Source of the DNA: Candidatus Fermentibacterota bacterium
GTDB taxonomy: Bacteria; Fermentibacterota; Fermentibacteria; Fermentibacterales; JCC-6
Direction of reading: 5' to 3'
Length of the DNA: 11,217 bases
Assembly: GCA_030607835.1 (NCBI GenBank)
Contig: JAUWJE010000036.1
Span: 1-11,217, forward strand
The notes under the pieces were generated by a model. It searched no databases and was not told the origin of the DNA. It worked only from the letters and a program-made list of their open reading frames with translations. A program made the translations under genes and the position numbers. The stretch's first letter is position 1. Every line of letters begins with the position of its first letter. This document shows, piece after piece, positions 5,742 to 11,217 of this stretch.

Positions 5742-7398
5742 CTCGACATTCCCATTAATATCTGTTTATGCAATGCAGGCATCACTCATTCTTGTCGCTG
5801 GTGTTCTCAGACCATGCGTTGCTCAGGATACTGGCCTGAGTAGTTATGCAACACAGACAACATGGGAAGGAGGGGAGAGGGGAAGAAGAGGTACGTTTGA
5901 ATGGTATGACAGGTTCCGTTCAGCATGGGGAATAGACTGGTTTAGTTTCCCCGGTTCCCTGGTACTAACCAGCGGTTATGTGAGAGAGCCTATAAGTTTT
6001 GAGCAGGATTTCAGGATAACCAGTATTTTACCGGCTGATGTTGATTCGGATGGTGATGTTGATTTATTTCTACTGCAGAAAATTGACAATAGAATCGGAT
6101 GGCTGGAGAATGTGGGTGATAACTCTAGCTGGCTGTATCACAATATCCAGGATCCTTTCTACAAACCAAGAGTTTTAGCAGTATCTGATTTCGATGATAA
6201 TGGTCTTAACGACCTTGCCGTGGTATCCGATGAGGATGGTTTGTGCATTTCTTTTCAGAAAGAGGAGGATATCTGGATTACCAAGAACATCGATAGGTAT
6301 TTCTATATAGGAAGTAATCTGGTCTGTTTTGATCTCAATGGAGACGGATTGGAAGACATTATTGGTAGATCTCGCACCATAGATGAGACTCACTGGTGGG
6401 AAAATCCCGGTACAGATGATTCAGAGTGGGTAAAGCATGTTCTTGATAGAGTTGAGAATTCTGTTTTTTCTGTTTTAGCTTTGATGGTTGATGACTACGA
6501 TGGTGATGGGTCCAAGGAGATGTATATAGTTACTTCTCATTGGCCTTCCGAATTAAGAGTGCACCGATTCGAAGAAGGTGACTACTTGCAGTCCAGGATT
6601 GATATTTCTCCGAGAACAACGATTGATAAAATAAAACAGATTATTGCACTTCCAGAATCAGGTATCTCATATGATGATGGTTCATTTGCTCGATTAGTAG
6701 CTCTTAGATATTCTCAACGCCATCCGTTTCCAGATGGAGTTATAGTGTTTGAGCATCAAGGATCCCGATGGACTGCGGATACATTGTTACTGGACGAGCA
6801 TGGATCCAGCAGGATATCAGGTCCTCTCTATTCTTTTGATATTGATAATGATGGAGATCAGGATATCTGCACAACGGAATACTGTTTTGAGAATATTACT
6901 GATGATGAATCATGGATAGTTCACAACTATCGGAATACTGGATCAGAACAGCCCATAAGGGTGCTTGATCAGAATGCCGGGTTTGAATACCGTTTAATGG
7001 GTTATGATGAACCATTGGAGAATCTTGTATGTGCTGATCTTGACGGAAACGGCACAGAGGAGTTGATCTTCATATCCGATTATGCCCTCTGGTTCATTGA
7101 CCATTTTAGCAGAGATAGAACAGGAGAACTTCTGTCCGAGGTTCTTCTCGTTGATGAATCGACTATCTGGCAGAGTATAGACTGGTCTTCTGATGAGCCT
7201 GAAGGTACATCTATTTCATTTTATGTTCGATTTGATGGTATGAATCCAATGGATTGGTTCGGTCCCATAAACGAACCGGGAAGCTTGCTGGATTATAGAG
7301 AATCGAGTTCCGGAACCTTTCAATACAAGGTGGTTCTGGAGTCCAACGATCCAGATGTAACGCCAGTATTGAACAGCGTGACAGTAGTAACCTGGTAG
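5710..7398 (+). CDS. Exported FG-GAP/VCBS-repeat protein
   Basis: The 562-residue protein begins at GTG 5710, inside the previous gene, with AGGAG at 5697-5701 as ribosome site. It has an N-terminal export signal (hydrophobic residues about 14-33, ending CVAQ). Residues about 100-470 hold at least six calcium-binding loops of the FG-GAP/VCBS type: DVDSDGDVD at 110, DFDDNGLND at 160, DLNGDGLED at 208, DDYDGDG at 262, DIDNDGDQD from 377 and DLDGNGTEE at 443. Between them sit aromatic strand motifs such as GWLENVG and HWWENPG. This points to a calcium-stabilised beta propeller, a surface recognition or scaffold fold. The last 90 residues look like a separate beta-sandwich (GTSISFYVRFDG, GTFQYKVVLESNDPDVTPVLNSVTVV). 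No sorting domain or membrane anchor is seen at the end. The substrate is unknown. Confidence 0.8.
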   Translation: MKKFRSSSRYNSTFPLISVYAMQASLILVAGVLRPCVAQDTGLSSYATQTTWEGGERGRRGTFEWYDRFRSAWGIDWFSFPGSLVLTSGYVREPISFEQDFRITSILPADVDSDGDVDLFLLQKIDNRIGWLENVGDNSSWLYHNIQDPFYKPRVLAVSDFDDNGLNDLAVVSDEDGLCISFQKEEDIWITKNIDRYFYIGSNLVCFDLNGDGLEDIIGRSRTIDETHWWENPGTDDSEWVKHVLDRVENSVFSVLALMVDDYDGDGSKEMYIVTSHWPSELRVHRFEEGDYLQSRIDISPRTTIDKIKQIIALPESGISYDDGSFARLVALRYSQRHPFPDGVIVFEHQGSRWTADTLLLDEHGSSRISGPLYSFDIDNDGDQDICTTEYCFENITDDESWIVHNYRNTGSEQPIRVLDQNAGFEYRLMGYDEPLENLVCADLDGNGTEELIFISDYALWFIDHFSRDRTGELLSEVLLVDESTIWQSIDWSSDEPEGTSISFYVRFDGMNPMDWFGPINEPGSLLDYRESSSGTFQYKVVLESNDPDVTPVLNSVTVVTW

Positions 7399-7401
7399 TA
7401 A

Positions 7402-8598
7402 TTAAATCTTGGACATTGAGAAAGTTCCGACCTGTTCTGTTTCAAAAATAGTACGATTTAACTTGAAGAACTTGCCCTCGATTATGCTATCTTTTATCGA
7501 ATGATGAATGAGTGCCGATATCAGCATATCATCTGCACCATCAATGTATGTAGCCTGACGAACACTTGAAAAATGGAGAAGAAGGTAATAATCCCCATCT
7601 CCAGGATAATCAAACACGGCATAGGTGTATTGTCTTATTGGAGGGTGAATGCCGGACCATGGGAAGCCCAGATTCGTGTGTATTTGAGGAAAAGTTCTGC
7701 CGTCATATTCCAGAATGGCACTGCCAGTATCATTGAACGATAATGTAACCTCGTTTATCAATGCATCATGAGTAGTATCGCAAGTCGCTGCAATCTCGAA
7801 AATAGGTGTATAAAGGTTTATGGTGCACTCGGAATATAGCTCTGGCTCAGAATCATCTGACTCAGAAAAATACAGGATTCCGGAGATAGGTCCATCCTTG
7901 AGTACTTCCAACATAGTAGTAAGGAGAGGACGGTTCAATGCCCGGTCCATGTCGTTAATCTTTAGTATTATACCTCTGCTTGAATAACTGGAACCACCTG
8001 AAGCGAATGCTCTGAAGAAAAGACTGAAATTGTCTAAATATCTTCTTGTGTCCTCGGAAACATATCTTTGCCGGCCTCTCAGGTAGAAATCCCTCCCAGC
8101 ACTTACCATGTAAGCCTCTTCCGGTAAGCCTATGGGCCAGTAATCTTCATTGTCCATCTCGATCCTGAACATATAGACAGGGATTGAGCCATATTCATAG
8201 AAATCATCCATATTTTGCACAGATGCGAAACAGGGATACTTTGGCCAGAGATCAATATAGTAAGTACCATAGCTATAAGACTGTACATCCCCAGCAAAAG
8301 AACCTAATTGGATCCCCCGATAGAGATCTTCACCAGAGGGCATCATGCCAAATTCCGTCATATTAGCGTAGCCTGAACAGATATTTCCAAATGGATCCAG
8401 ATCATTCCACAGAGGGTAACTTGAAGTGGTCCGCCGGCCGTTCTCCGTCGGAGCAACCGTGATATCGATCACTTCTGAGGAAAGCGGAAATCGAACAGTA
8501 ATCTGAGATTCATGCATATTGAACTCCGGTTCATCTCCCCGGGAAAGCAGATTCAGATCATCGACCGTTAAGATATTGGGAGAAGTGCGCCCGACCAT
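7402..8598 (-). CDS. Unrecognised protein, downstream part of an amber-split gene
   Basis: An open frame of 398 residues from an internal ATG. It has no signal peptide of its own. I recognise no family; the sequence is beta-rich with many Asp, Tyr and Ser residues (for example SYSYGTYYIDLWPKYP and YPGDGDYYLLLHFSS), in the style of an extracytoplasmic protein. The frame continues upstream without a break for nine more codons to a TAG at 8626-8628, and beyond that TAG in the same frame lies the signal-peptide ORF 8626-8910. The ATG at 8598 has only a weak ribosome site, so independent translation is doubtful. The 3' end meets the FG-GAP gene tail to tail, with three bases between the two stop codons and no terminator. 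Confidence 0.55.
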   Translation of the reverse strand: MVGRTSPNILTVDDLNLLSRGDEPEFNMHESQITVRFPLSSEVIDITVAPTENGRRTTSSYPLWNDLDPFGNICSGYANMTEFGMMPSGEDLYRGIQLGSFAGDVQSYSYGTYYIDLWPKYPCFASVQNMDDFYEYGSIPVYMFRIEMDNEDYWPIGLPEEAYMVSAGRDFYLRGRQRYVSEDTRRYLDNFSLFFRAFASGGSSYSSRGIILKINDMDRALNRPLLTTMLEVLKDGPISGILYFSESDDSEPELYSECTINLYTPIFEIAATCDTTHDALINEVTLSFNDTGSAILEYDGRTFPQIHTNLGFPWSGIHPPIRQYTYAVFDYPGDGDYYLLLHFSSVRQATYIDGADDMLISALIHHSIKDSIIEGKFFKLNRTIFETEQVGTFSMSKI

Positions 8599-8625
8599 TA
8601 TATAGAAGCCATCTCTTATCAGACC

Positions 8626-8910
8626 CTAACACTGAAGACTCCCGGCACTGTCCACTAGGAATAGGGCTTCATCCCCTTCCACAACGTTCATTCTGAATCG
8701 CTTGCTCAGAGTAAGCTCAACCACGAGTGAGTATGATCCAGTCCACACTTCAGTTACCCTGAAACTAAGAGAGTCATCCCACTTTGAGATTAGTTCTCCC
8801 TCAACGACATGAGCCAGTTGATCATACTCTTCATAGTTGAATGCGCTGGTTGGAATGGGGATATGGATCGGTGTACTTAACAGGCTCAATAGAAAGATTT
8901 GCAAAAACAT
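8626..8910 (-). CDS. Exported 94-residue protein, upstream part of the amber-split gene
   Basis: The product starts with a signal peptide (MFLQIFLLSLLS followed by a Pro/Ile-rich stretch and TSA before FNYEEY). The mature part is a small beta-rich segment, VVEGELISKWDDSLSFRVTEVWTG, ending in VVEGDEALFLVDSAGSLQC before TAG. That organisation (a VxGxV-type opening strand, then a GDEALFLVD strand) resembles an OB-like or beta-barrel domain seen at the front of some exported proteins; this is only a resemblance. A near-consensus promoter lies immediately upstream, and no Shine-Dalgarno is present, pointing to a leaderless message. It is most likely the beginning of the longer gene ending at 7402. 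Confidence 0.55.
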   Translation of the reverse strand: MFLQIFLLSLLSTPIHIPIPTSAFNYEEYDQLAHVVEGELISKWDDSLSFRVTEVWTGSYSLVVELTLSKRFRMNVVEGDEALFLVDSAGSLQC

Positions 8911-9294
8911 AGTAGATTAATTATCACAAAAACAGCGAAGTAAGTCAAATTAAATGTCTCTGTTTATAATTGAATTCTTAAGACCATTAAGATACTCACA
9001 TTGTCAACCGTGCACGCCAATGGTTCATATCATATAATTCCAATCCCATCAGGTAGATGATTGCCCAGCTATAGCACTTCTAAGATAATGATGTGTTTCG
9101 GTGTTAATATCACGCTGTAAAGGCTTTCTGCAGCTCAACGACACTTGTGATCCAGTCCAGGAAAGGTTTCCAACTGGAAATCAGTAGGGGTACTAAAGTT
9201 CTCGCAACAGATTATTGTGGGATTGCATATCTATTGAAAGTGGTTTCTGAATTGTGGTCCAATGTATCAGTCGGAGTTGTGGAATCCGATCTGT
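8911..9294. other. 384-base stretch without a supported gene
   Basis: Apart from the - strand promoter at 8920-8948, I find no convincing gene here on either strand. An open frame of about 67 codons on the + strand (9108-9311) has no proper start and ends inside the opposite-strand lipoprotein gene. TTGTCAACC at 9001-9009 repeats the BirA-like half-site found before birA. A weak imperfect dyad lies at 9157-9177. The stretch could be decayed coding sequence. Confidence 0.5.
8920..8948 (-). promoter_or_regulatory. Near-consensus promoter giving a leaderless message
   Basis: Read on the - strand, TTGACT (8948-8943) is followed after exactly 17 bases by GATAAT (8925-8920). Transcription should start about 6-7 bases later, near 8913, only about three bases before the ATG at 8910-8908. 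No Shine-Dalgarno is present, so the message would be essentially leaderless. Confidence 0.6.
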
Positions 9295-9780
9295 CTACTC
9301 CGAGCAGATAAAGCCAATAGGAACAACAACAAACGAACAATTACCAGGCTCTTGAGGACCAGGCCAATCGCGGACTGTCATGTCGATAACAATCGTGTCC
9401 AGATCAGCTGATATTTGATACTCGAGGATCTGGTCACCGATATATACATATCTGTGGTAAAAGATAAGTAGACTGCCGCCCTCGGGGAACAGGTGTTCCA
9501 ACCTGGGAACACTGTCTCCACTATAGCCAATATATTCGAAAACCGCTTTCAACATATCTGGAGACTCAACGATATAGAAGCCATCCTGAGACCACTCCAG
9601 CGGCTCAAGGAGGATATCATCTACATAGCATCCATTGTCGAAGAACTCGACCACTATTTCACCAACAGATTTCTTGTATAACCTATGAGAATCCGTATAA
9701 TCCGGATCGGATCCTCCGAAAATGCATCCTGTTGTGCTGAGTATAAACGCAAGAACTAATGCTGATATTACTTGTTTCAT
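9295..9780 (-). CDS. Small lipoprotein, possibly PrcB-like
   Basis: The 161-residue protein has a lipoprotein signal: a hydrophobic stretch (residues 4-14) then STTGC, with C19 as the probable lipid-bearing cysteine, though the -3 residue is Thr rather than the usual Leu. The mature part is beta-rich and ends in GGSLLIFYHRYVYIG, then IDMTVRDWPGP and SFVVVPIGF. That order resembles the C-terminal domain of PrcB-type protease-complex subunits, but the match is from memory of the pattern and is weak. It should sit on the inner or outer membrane facing the periplasm. The start is supported by GAGGAG (9793-9788) with seven bases spacing. It appears monocistronic, transcribed away from the regulator gene at 10084. 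Function unknown. Confidence 0.65.
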   Translation of the reverse strand: MKQVISALVLAFILSTTGCIFGGSDPDYTDSHRLYKKSVGEIVVEFFDNGCYVDDILLEPLEWSQDGFYIVESPDMLKAVFEYIGYSGDSVPRLEHLFPEGGSLLIFYHRYVYIGDQILEYQISADLDTIVIDMTVRDWPGPQEPGNCSFVVVPIGFICSE

Positions 9781-9804
9781 TCAGAATCTCCTCTACCTCA
9801 TGTA

Positions 9805-9833
9805 ATAATGCTAAAGAGGTAAGTAGCGGTCAA
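9805..9833 (-). promoter_or_regulatory. Promoter for the lipoprotein gene
   Basis: On the - strand TTGACC (9833-9828) is followed after 17 bases by CATTAT (9810-9805), four of six matches to the -10 consensus. It lies about 25 bases upstream of the ATG at 9780, leaving room for the GAGGAG ribosome site. Confidence 0.45.
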
Positions 9834-9861
9834 ATTCGACACTGCGGTTAATTATACTAAA

Positions 9862-9894
9862 AGAGTTCTAAAAGCGTCCACTACGGGGTACCAG
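9862..9894 (+). repeat. Dispersed 33-base repeat, copy 2
   Basis: Second copy of the element at 5254-5286, differing at three positions (8, 12 and 21 of the repeat). It lies in the 303-base region between the divergent lipoprotein and regulator genes, about 30 bases upstream of the lipoprotein -35. Flanking sequences of the two copies are not clearly related, so the repeat unit is close to 33 bases. Confidence 0.75.
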
Positions 9895-9953
9895 ATGTCA
9901 GAAACACCAGAATCTCCGCTCCTGATACCTATCTTAACTCTTAACCTCAAATA

Positions 9954-10044
9954 AGTTTCTATTTTTAGTCATACACAGTTGGCTTAACATAAGAATATGG
10001 ATTGACATGTATCAACAAATAACTATAGTTACTAAATAGAAACT
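9954..10044. repeat. 11-bp inverted repeat spanning the regulator promoter
   Basis: AGTTTCTATTT at 9954-9964 is the exact reverse complement of AAATAGAAACT at 10034-10044. The two arms flank the promoter at 10002-10029, about 80 bases apart centre to centre. Such a pair could allow a bound regulator to loop the DNA. Confidence 0.4.
10002..10029 (+). promoter_or_regulatory. Strong promoter for the winged-helix / nucleotidyltransferase pair
   Basis: TTGACA (10002-10007) is followed after 16 bases by TATAGT (10024-10029). The -10 lies inside the palindrome AACTATAGTT. Transcription would start near 10036, leaving a leader of about 48 bases to the ATG at 10084. Confidence 0.6.
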
Positions 10045-10050
10045 ATTGTT
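10021..10050 (+). promoter_or_regulatory. Operator-like paired decamers over the -10 and start region
   Basis: AACTATAGTT (10021-10030) is a perfect palindrome. AACTATTGTT (10041-10050) repeats it with one change, exactly 20 bases or about two helical turns further on. The first copy covers the -10 and the second covers the start region, as expected for autorepression by the DNA-binding protein encoded just downstream. Confidence 0.45.
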
Positions 10051-10083
10051 TAGATATAGATTCCTAGAGACTGGAGCAATATC

Positions 10084-11022
10084 ATGAGGCCAATAAGTAT
10101 TGAACAGAACTCTTTTCGGTACCCTCTGAACAGCATACTTGGAACCGAAGCGCAGATAAGACTCCTCAGAGTGATGATTACAGAGGTTAATGGACCTATC
10201 TCAATAATAGATGCTGCGGAGAGGGCTGATCTTACTCCATTAGGTGCAAGGAAGGCTATGAAGAGGCTTGCTGATGCTGGATTCGTCCGTGTTATCGGAG
10301 GTGGCCGGAAGCAGCAATACGAAATATCTCTGAATGATATTTTAGTACAGGCTGTTGCTGCACTGTTCTCCGCTGAAACTGATCGTTTTGAGCATATCCT
10401 GGCTTCAATCAGAAAGTGTATTGAAATAGTCGAACCGCAGCCAATCTCTGCATGGATACCTTCACTCCCTACCGATTCAGAACATCCGATCAAAATTTGT
10501 ATACTTCAGGACGCCAGGAAATTAAGGGAGACAATACAGAATCTCCGGATACTGTTTCAGGAGCTGGAGAGGGAAGTGGACATGACTATCGAGTTGATCG
10601 GCTATTCAAAGGCTGATGCACCTCAACAGGTATCCGATTCACTGCATCTTTACGGTTTACCACCCAGTGGAGATAGAAAGATTGAAACCGGAATAACGAG
10701 TGGGCTTGTTTCCCACGAACAGCAGGATGAAAGATTGTCTAGAATATGCAGGATAATCGCTACGATGATCAATGAGGATAGATCCATCATCGGAAGGGCG
10801 GAGCAGCATATAAAGCTGATCCTTAAAGGCAAATCCGATTCAGCAACCGGGGACATTGAAGAGTGGAGGGATATACTCCAGAAATACTCTGTACGACGTC
10901 TTGTACAGTTTCTCTCCTCAGACGAAGAGCGTGCCATACGACTTCGACAAAGTTGTCCGTTTTTTGCGGTACTGAACAAGAAGGAGAAGGAGCGAGTATT
11001 AGAAGAGCTCGGAGGTGAGTAA
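10084..11022 (+). CDS. Winged-helix regulator, probable antitoxin-like partner of a nucleotidyltransferase
   Basis: The 312-residue protein has an N-terminal winged helix at about residues 20-82 (LGTEAQIRLLRVM, then IIDAAERADLTPLGARKAMKRLADAGFVRVIGGGRKQQYEI). Residues about 100-180 (PISAWIPSLPTD, IKICILQDARKL) sit where related proteins carry a polymerase-beta-like nucleotidyltransferase domain, but the GS and D-x-D residues are missing, so this part looks degenerate. The C-terminal helical region from about 210 ends in LRQSCPFFAVL (287-297). Similar tails (LRQSSPF) occur, as I recall, in antitoxin-like proteins next to nucleotidyltransferases. The ATG is supported by GGAG at 10073-10076. Its stop shares one base with the start of the next gene (TAATG). 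It probably represses its own promoter through the repeats at 10021-10050. Confidence 0.7.
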   Translation: MRPISIEQNSFRYPLNSILGTEAQIRLLRVMITEVNGPISIIDAAERADLTPLGARKAMKRLADAGFVRVIGGGRKQQYEISLNDILVQAVAALFSAETDRFEHILASIRKCIEIVEPQPISAWIPSLPTDSEHPIKICILQDARKLRETIQNLRILFQELEREVDMTIELIGYSKADAPQQVSDSLHLYGLPPSGDRKIETGITSGLVSHEQQDERLSRICRIIATMINEDRSIIGRAEQHIKLILKGKSDSATGDIEEWRDILQKYSVRRLVQFLSSDEERAIRLRQSCPFFAVLNKKEKERVLEELGGE

Positions 11023-11024
11023 TG
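11011..11024 (+). promoter_or_regulatory. Ribosome binding site for the nucleotidyltransferase gene
   Basis: GGAGGTGA at 11011-11018, inside the last codons of the regulator gene, precedes the ATG at 11022. GGAGG ends six bases before the ATG. The stop and start overlap as TAATG, so translation of the two genes is probably coupled. Confidence 0.75.
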
Positions 11025-11217
11025 ACTTTTGAACAGCTCCAGCATGCCATCAGGGCTGCGTGTGAGGTTACGGGCGACAATGAGTTGTGGGTATTCGGCT
11101 CTCAAGCAATTCTTAGTGTATATCCGGAAGCCCCAGAAAACCTTCGCACATCCATCGAAGTTGATGTGCAACCCAAGAACTTACCGGAGAGAACGATCTA
11201 CATCGATGGAGCCCTGG
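11022..11217 (+). CDS. DUF6036-like nucleotidyltransferase, N-terminal part (3' truncated by the window)
   Basis: The frame starts at ATG 11022 and is open to the window end (65 codons visible). The sequence MTFEQLQHAIRAACEVTGDNELWVFGSQAIL and later SIEVDVQPKN fit the DUF6036 family of small nucleotidyltransferase-fold proteins. The nucleotide-binding GS is at residues 26-27 and the acidic E-x-D pair at 46 and 48, so the active site looks intact in the part seen. Proteins of this fold (AbiEii, MenA and MNT types) act as toxins or antitoxins by adding nucleotides to tRNA or to a partner protein. Coupling to the upstream winged-helix gene supports a two-gene toxin-antitoxin-like module, but activity on tRNA or protein is inference. 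About two thirds of the gene is probably missing. Confidence 0.7.
   Translation, partial: MTFEQLQHAIRAACEVTGDNELWVFGSQAILSVYPEAPENLRTSIEVDVQPKNLPERTIYIDGAL

Larger units (their letters stand above)
7402..8910 (-). pseudogene. Exported protein gene of about 500 codons interrupted by one in-frame TAG
   Basis: The two - strand frames 8626-8910 and 7402-8598 lie in the same reading frame, separated by one TAG (8626-8628) and nine further sense codons (GLIRDGFYI). Read through, they give one 503-codon gene with an N-terminal signal peptide and a long beta-rich body. TAG ends several neighbouring genes (232-234, 809-811, 5246-5248, 7396-7398), so it is a normal stop here and codon reassignment is unlikely. 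A nonsense mutation (for example from CAG or TGG) or a base-call error are the leading explanations. The rest of the frame has no other stops, so the break would be recent. Function unknown. Confidence 0.6.

Noticed and set aside
8626..8628. TAG read as pyrrolysine or as a reassigned sense codon
   Set aside because: TAG ends several ordinary genes in the same window and nothing of a pyrrolysine system is visible.
9157..9177. Imperfect dyad around GGAAAGGTTTCC as a terminator
   Set aside because: The inner loop would be only two bases, the outer arms need a bulge, and no run of T follows on either strand.
9108..9311. Open frame of about 67 codons on the + strand with a stretch faintly like the end of the small accessory protein of IS66 elements
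   Set aside because: There is no good start codon or ribosome site, it ends inside the opposite-strand lipoprotein gene, no terminal repeats are seen, and the resemblance is too weak to call a mobile element.
1..11217. tRNA, rRNA, CRISPR array, complete insertion sequence or prophage genes
   Set aside because: I found no cloverleaf, rRNA-like segment, regularly spaced repeats, transposase or phage structural genes by reading; a dedicated scan could still find a small RNA.

Overview
The window looks like a piece of a Gram-negative chromosome, probably from an uncultivated lineage of the FCB superphylum (the wider Bacteroidetes/Fibrobacteres/candidate-phylum group). The pointers are a C-terminal domain of the type used for type IX secretion, a free-standing carboxypeptidase-regulatory-like domain, an FG-GAP/VCBS secreted protein, a lipoprotein, and an SppA protease with an outer-membrane-barrel-like front end. 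This placement is inferred from protein style only; no rRNA or other marker gene is present.

Layout. Bases 1-1392 hold core metabolism on the + strand: the end of the fumarase/tartrate dehydratase alpha subunit, the complete beta subunit (TTG start), and a two-ACT-domain regulatory protein. The ACT gene is preceded by a possible 17-residue leader ORF and a hairpin covering its ribosome binding site. Bases 1562-3907 encode the SppA fusion, ending in a perfect 7-bp hairpin over the stop codon. Bases 3908-5048 hold birA (biotin ligase/repressor), with a BirA-box-like dyad over its own -35. A 67-residue orphan sorting domain starts inside the last codons of birA.

Bases 5249-9780 form an accessory region of exported proteins. 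Two overlapping + strand genes (a small carboxypeptidase-regulatory-like protein and an FG-GAP repeat protein) meet a - strand exported-protein gene tail to tail with 3 bases between stops. That - strand gene is split by one in-frame amber codon and has a near-leaderless promoter. A 384-base stretch with no supported gene and a small lipoprotein gene follow. A 33-base sequence occurs twice in the same orientation (5254-5286 and 9862-9894), both times in intergenic DNA.

Bases 9781-11217 hold a promoter region rich in short repeats, then a winged-helix regulator overlapping by one base with the start of a DUF6036-like nucleotidyltransferase. The arrangement resembles an antitoxin-toxin pair of the AbiE/MNT kind. 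It is the best candidate here for a poorly described system, but the second gene runs off the window.
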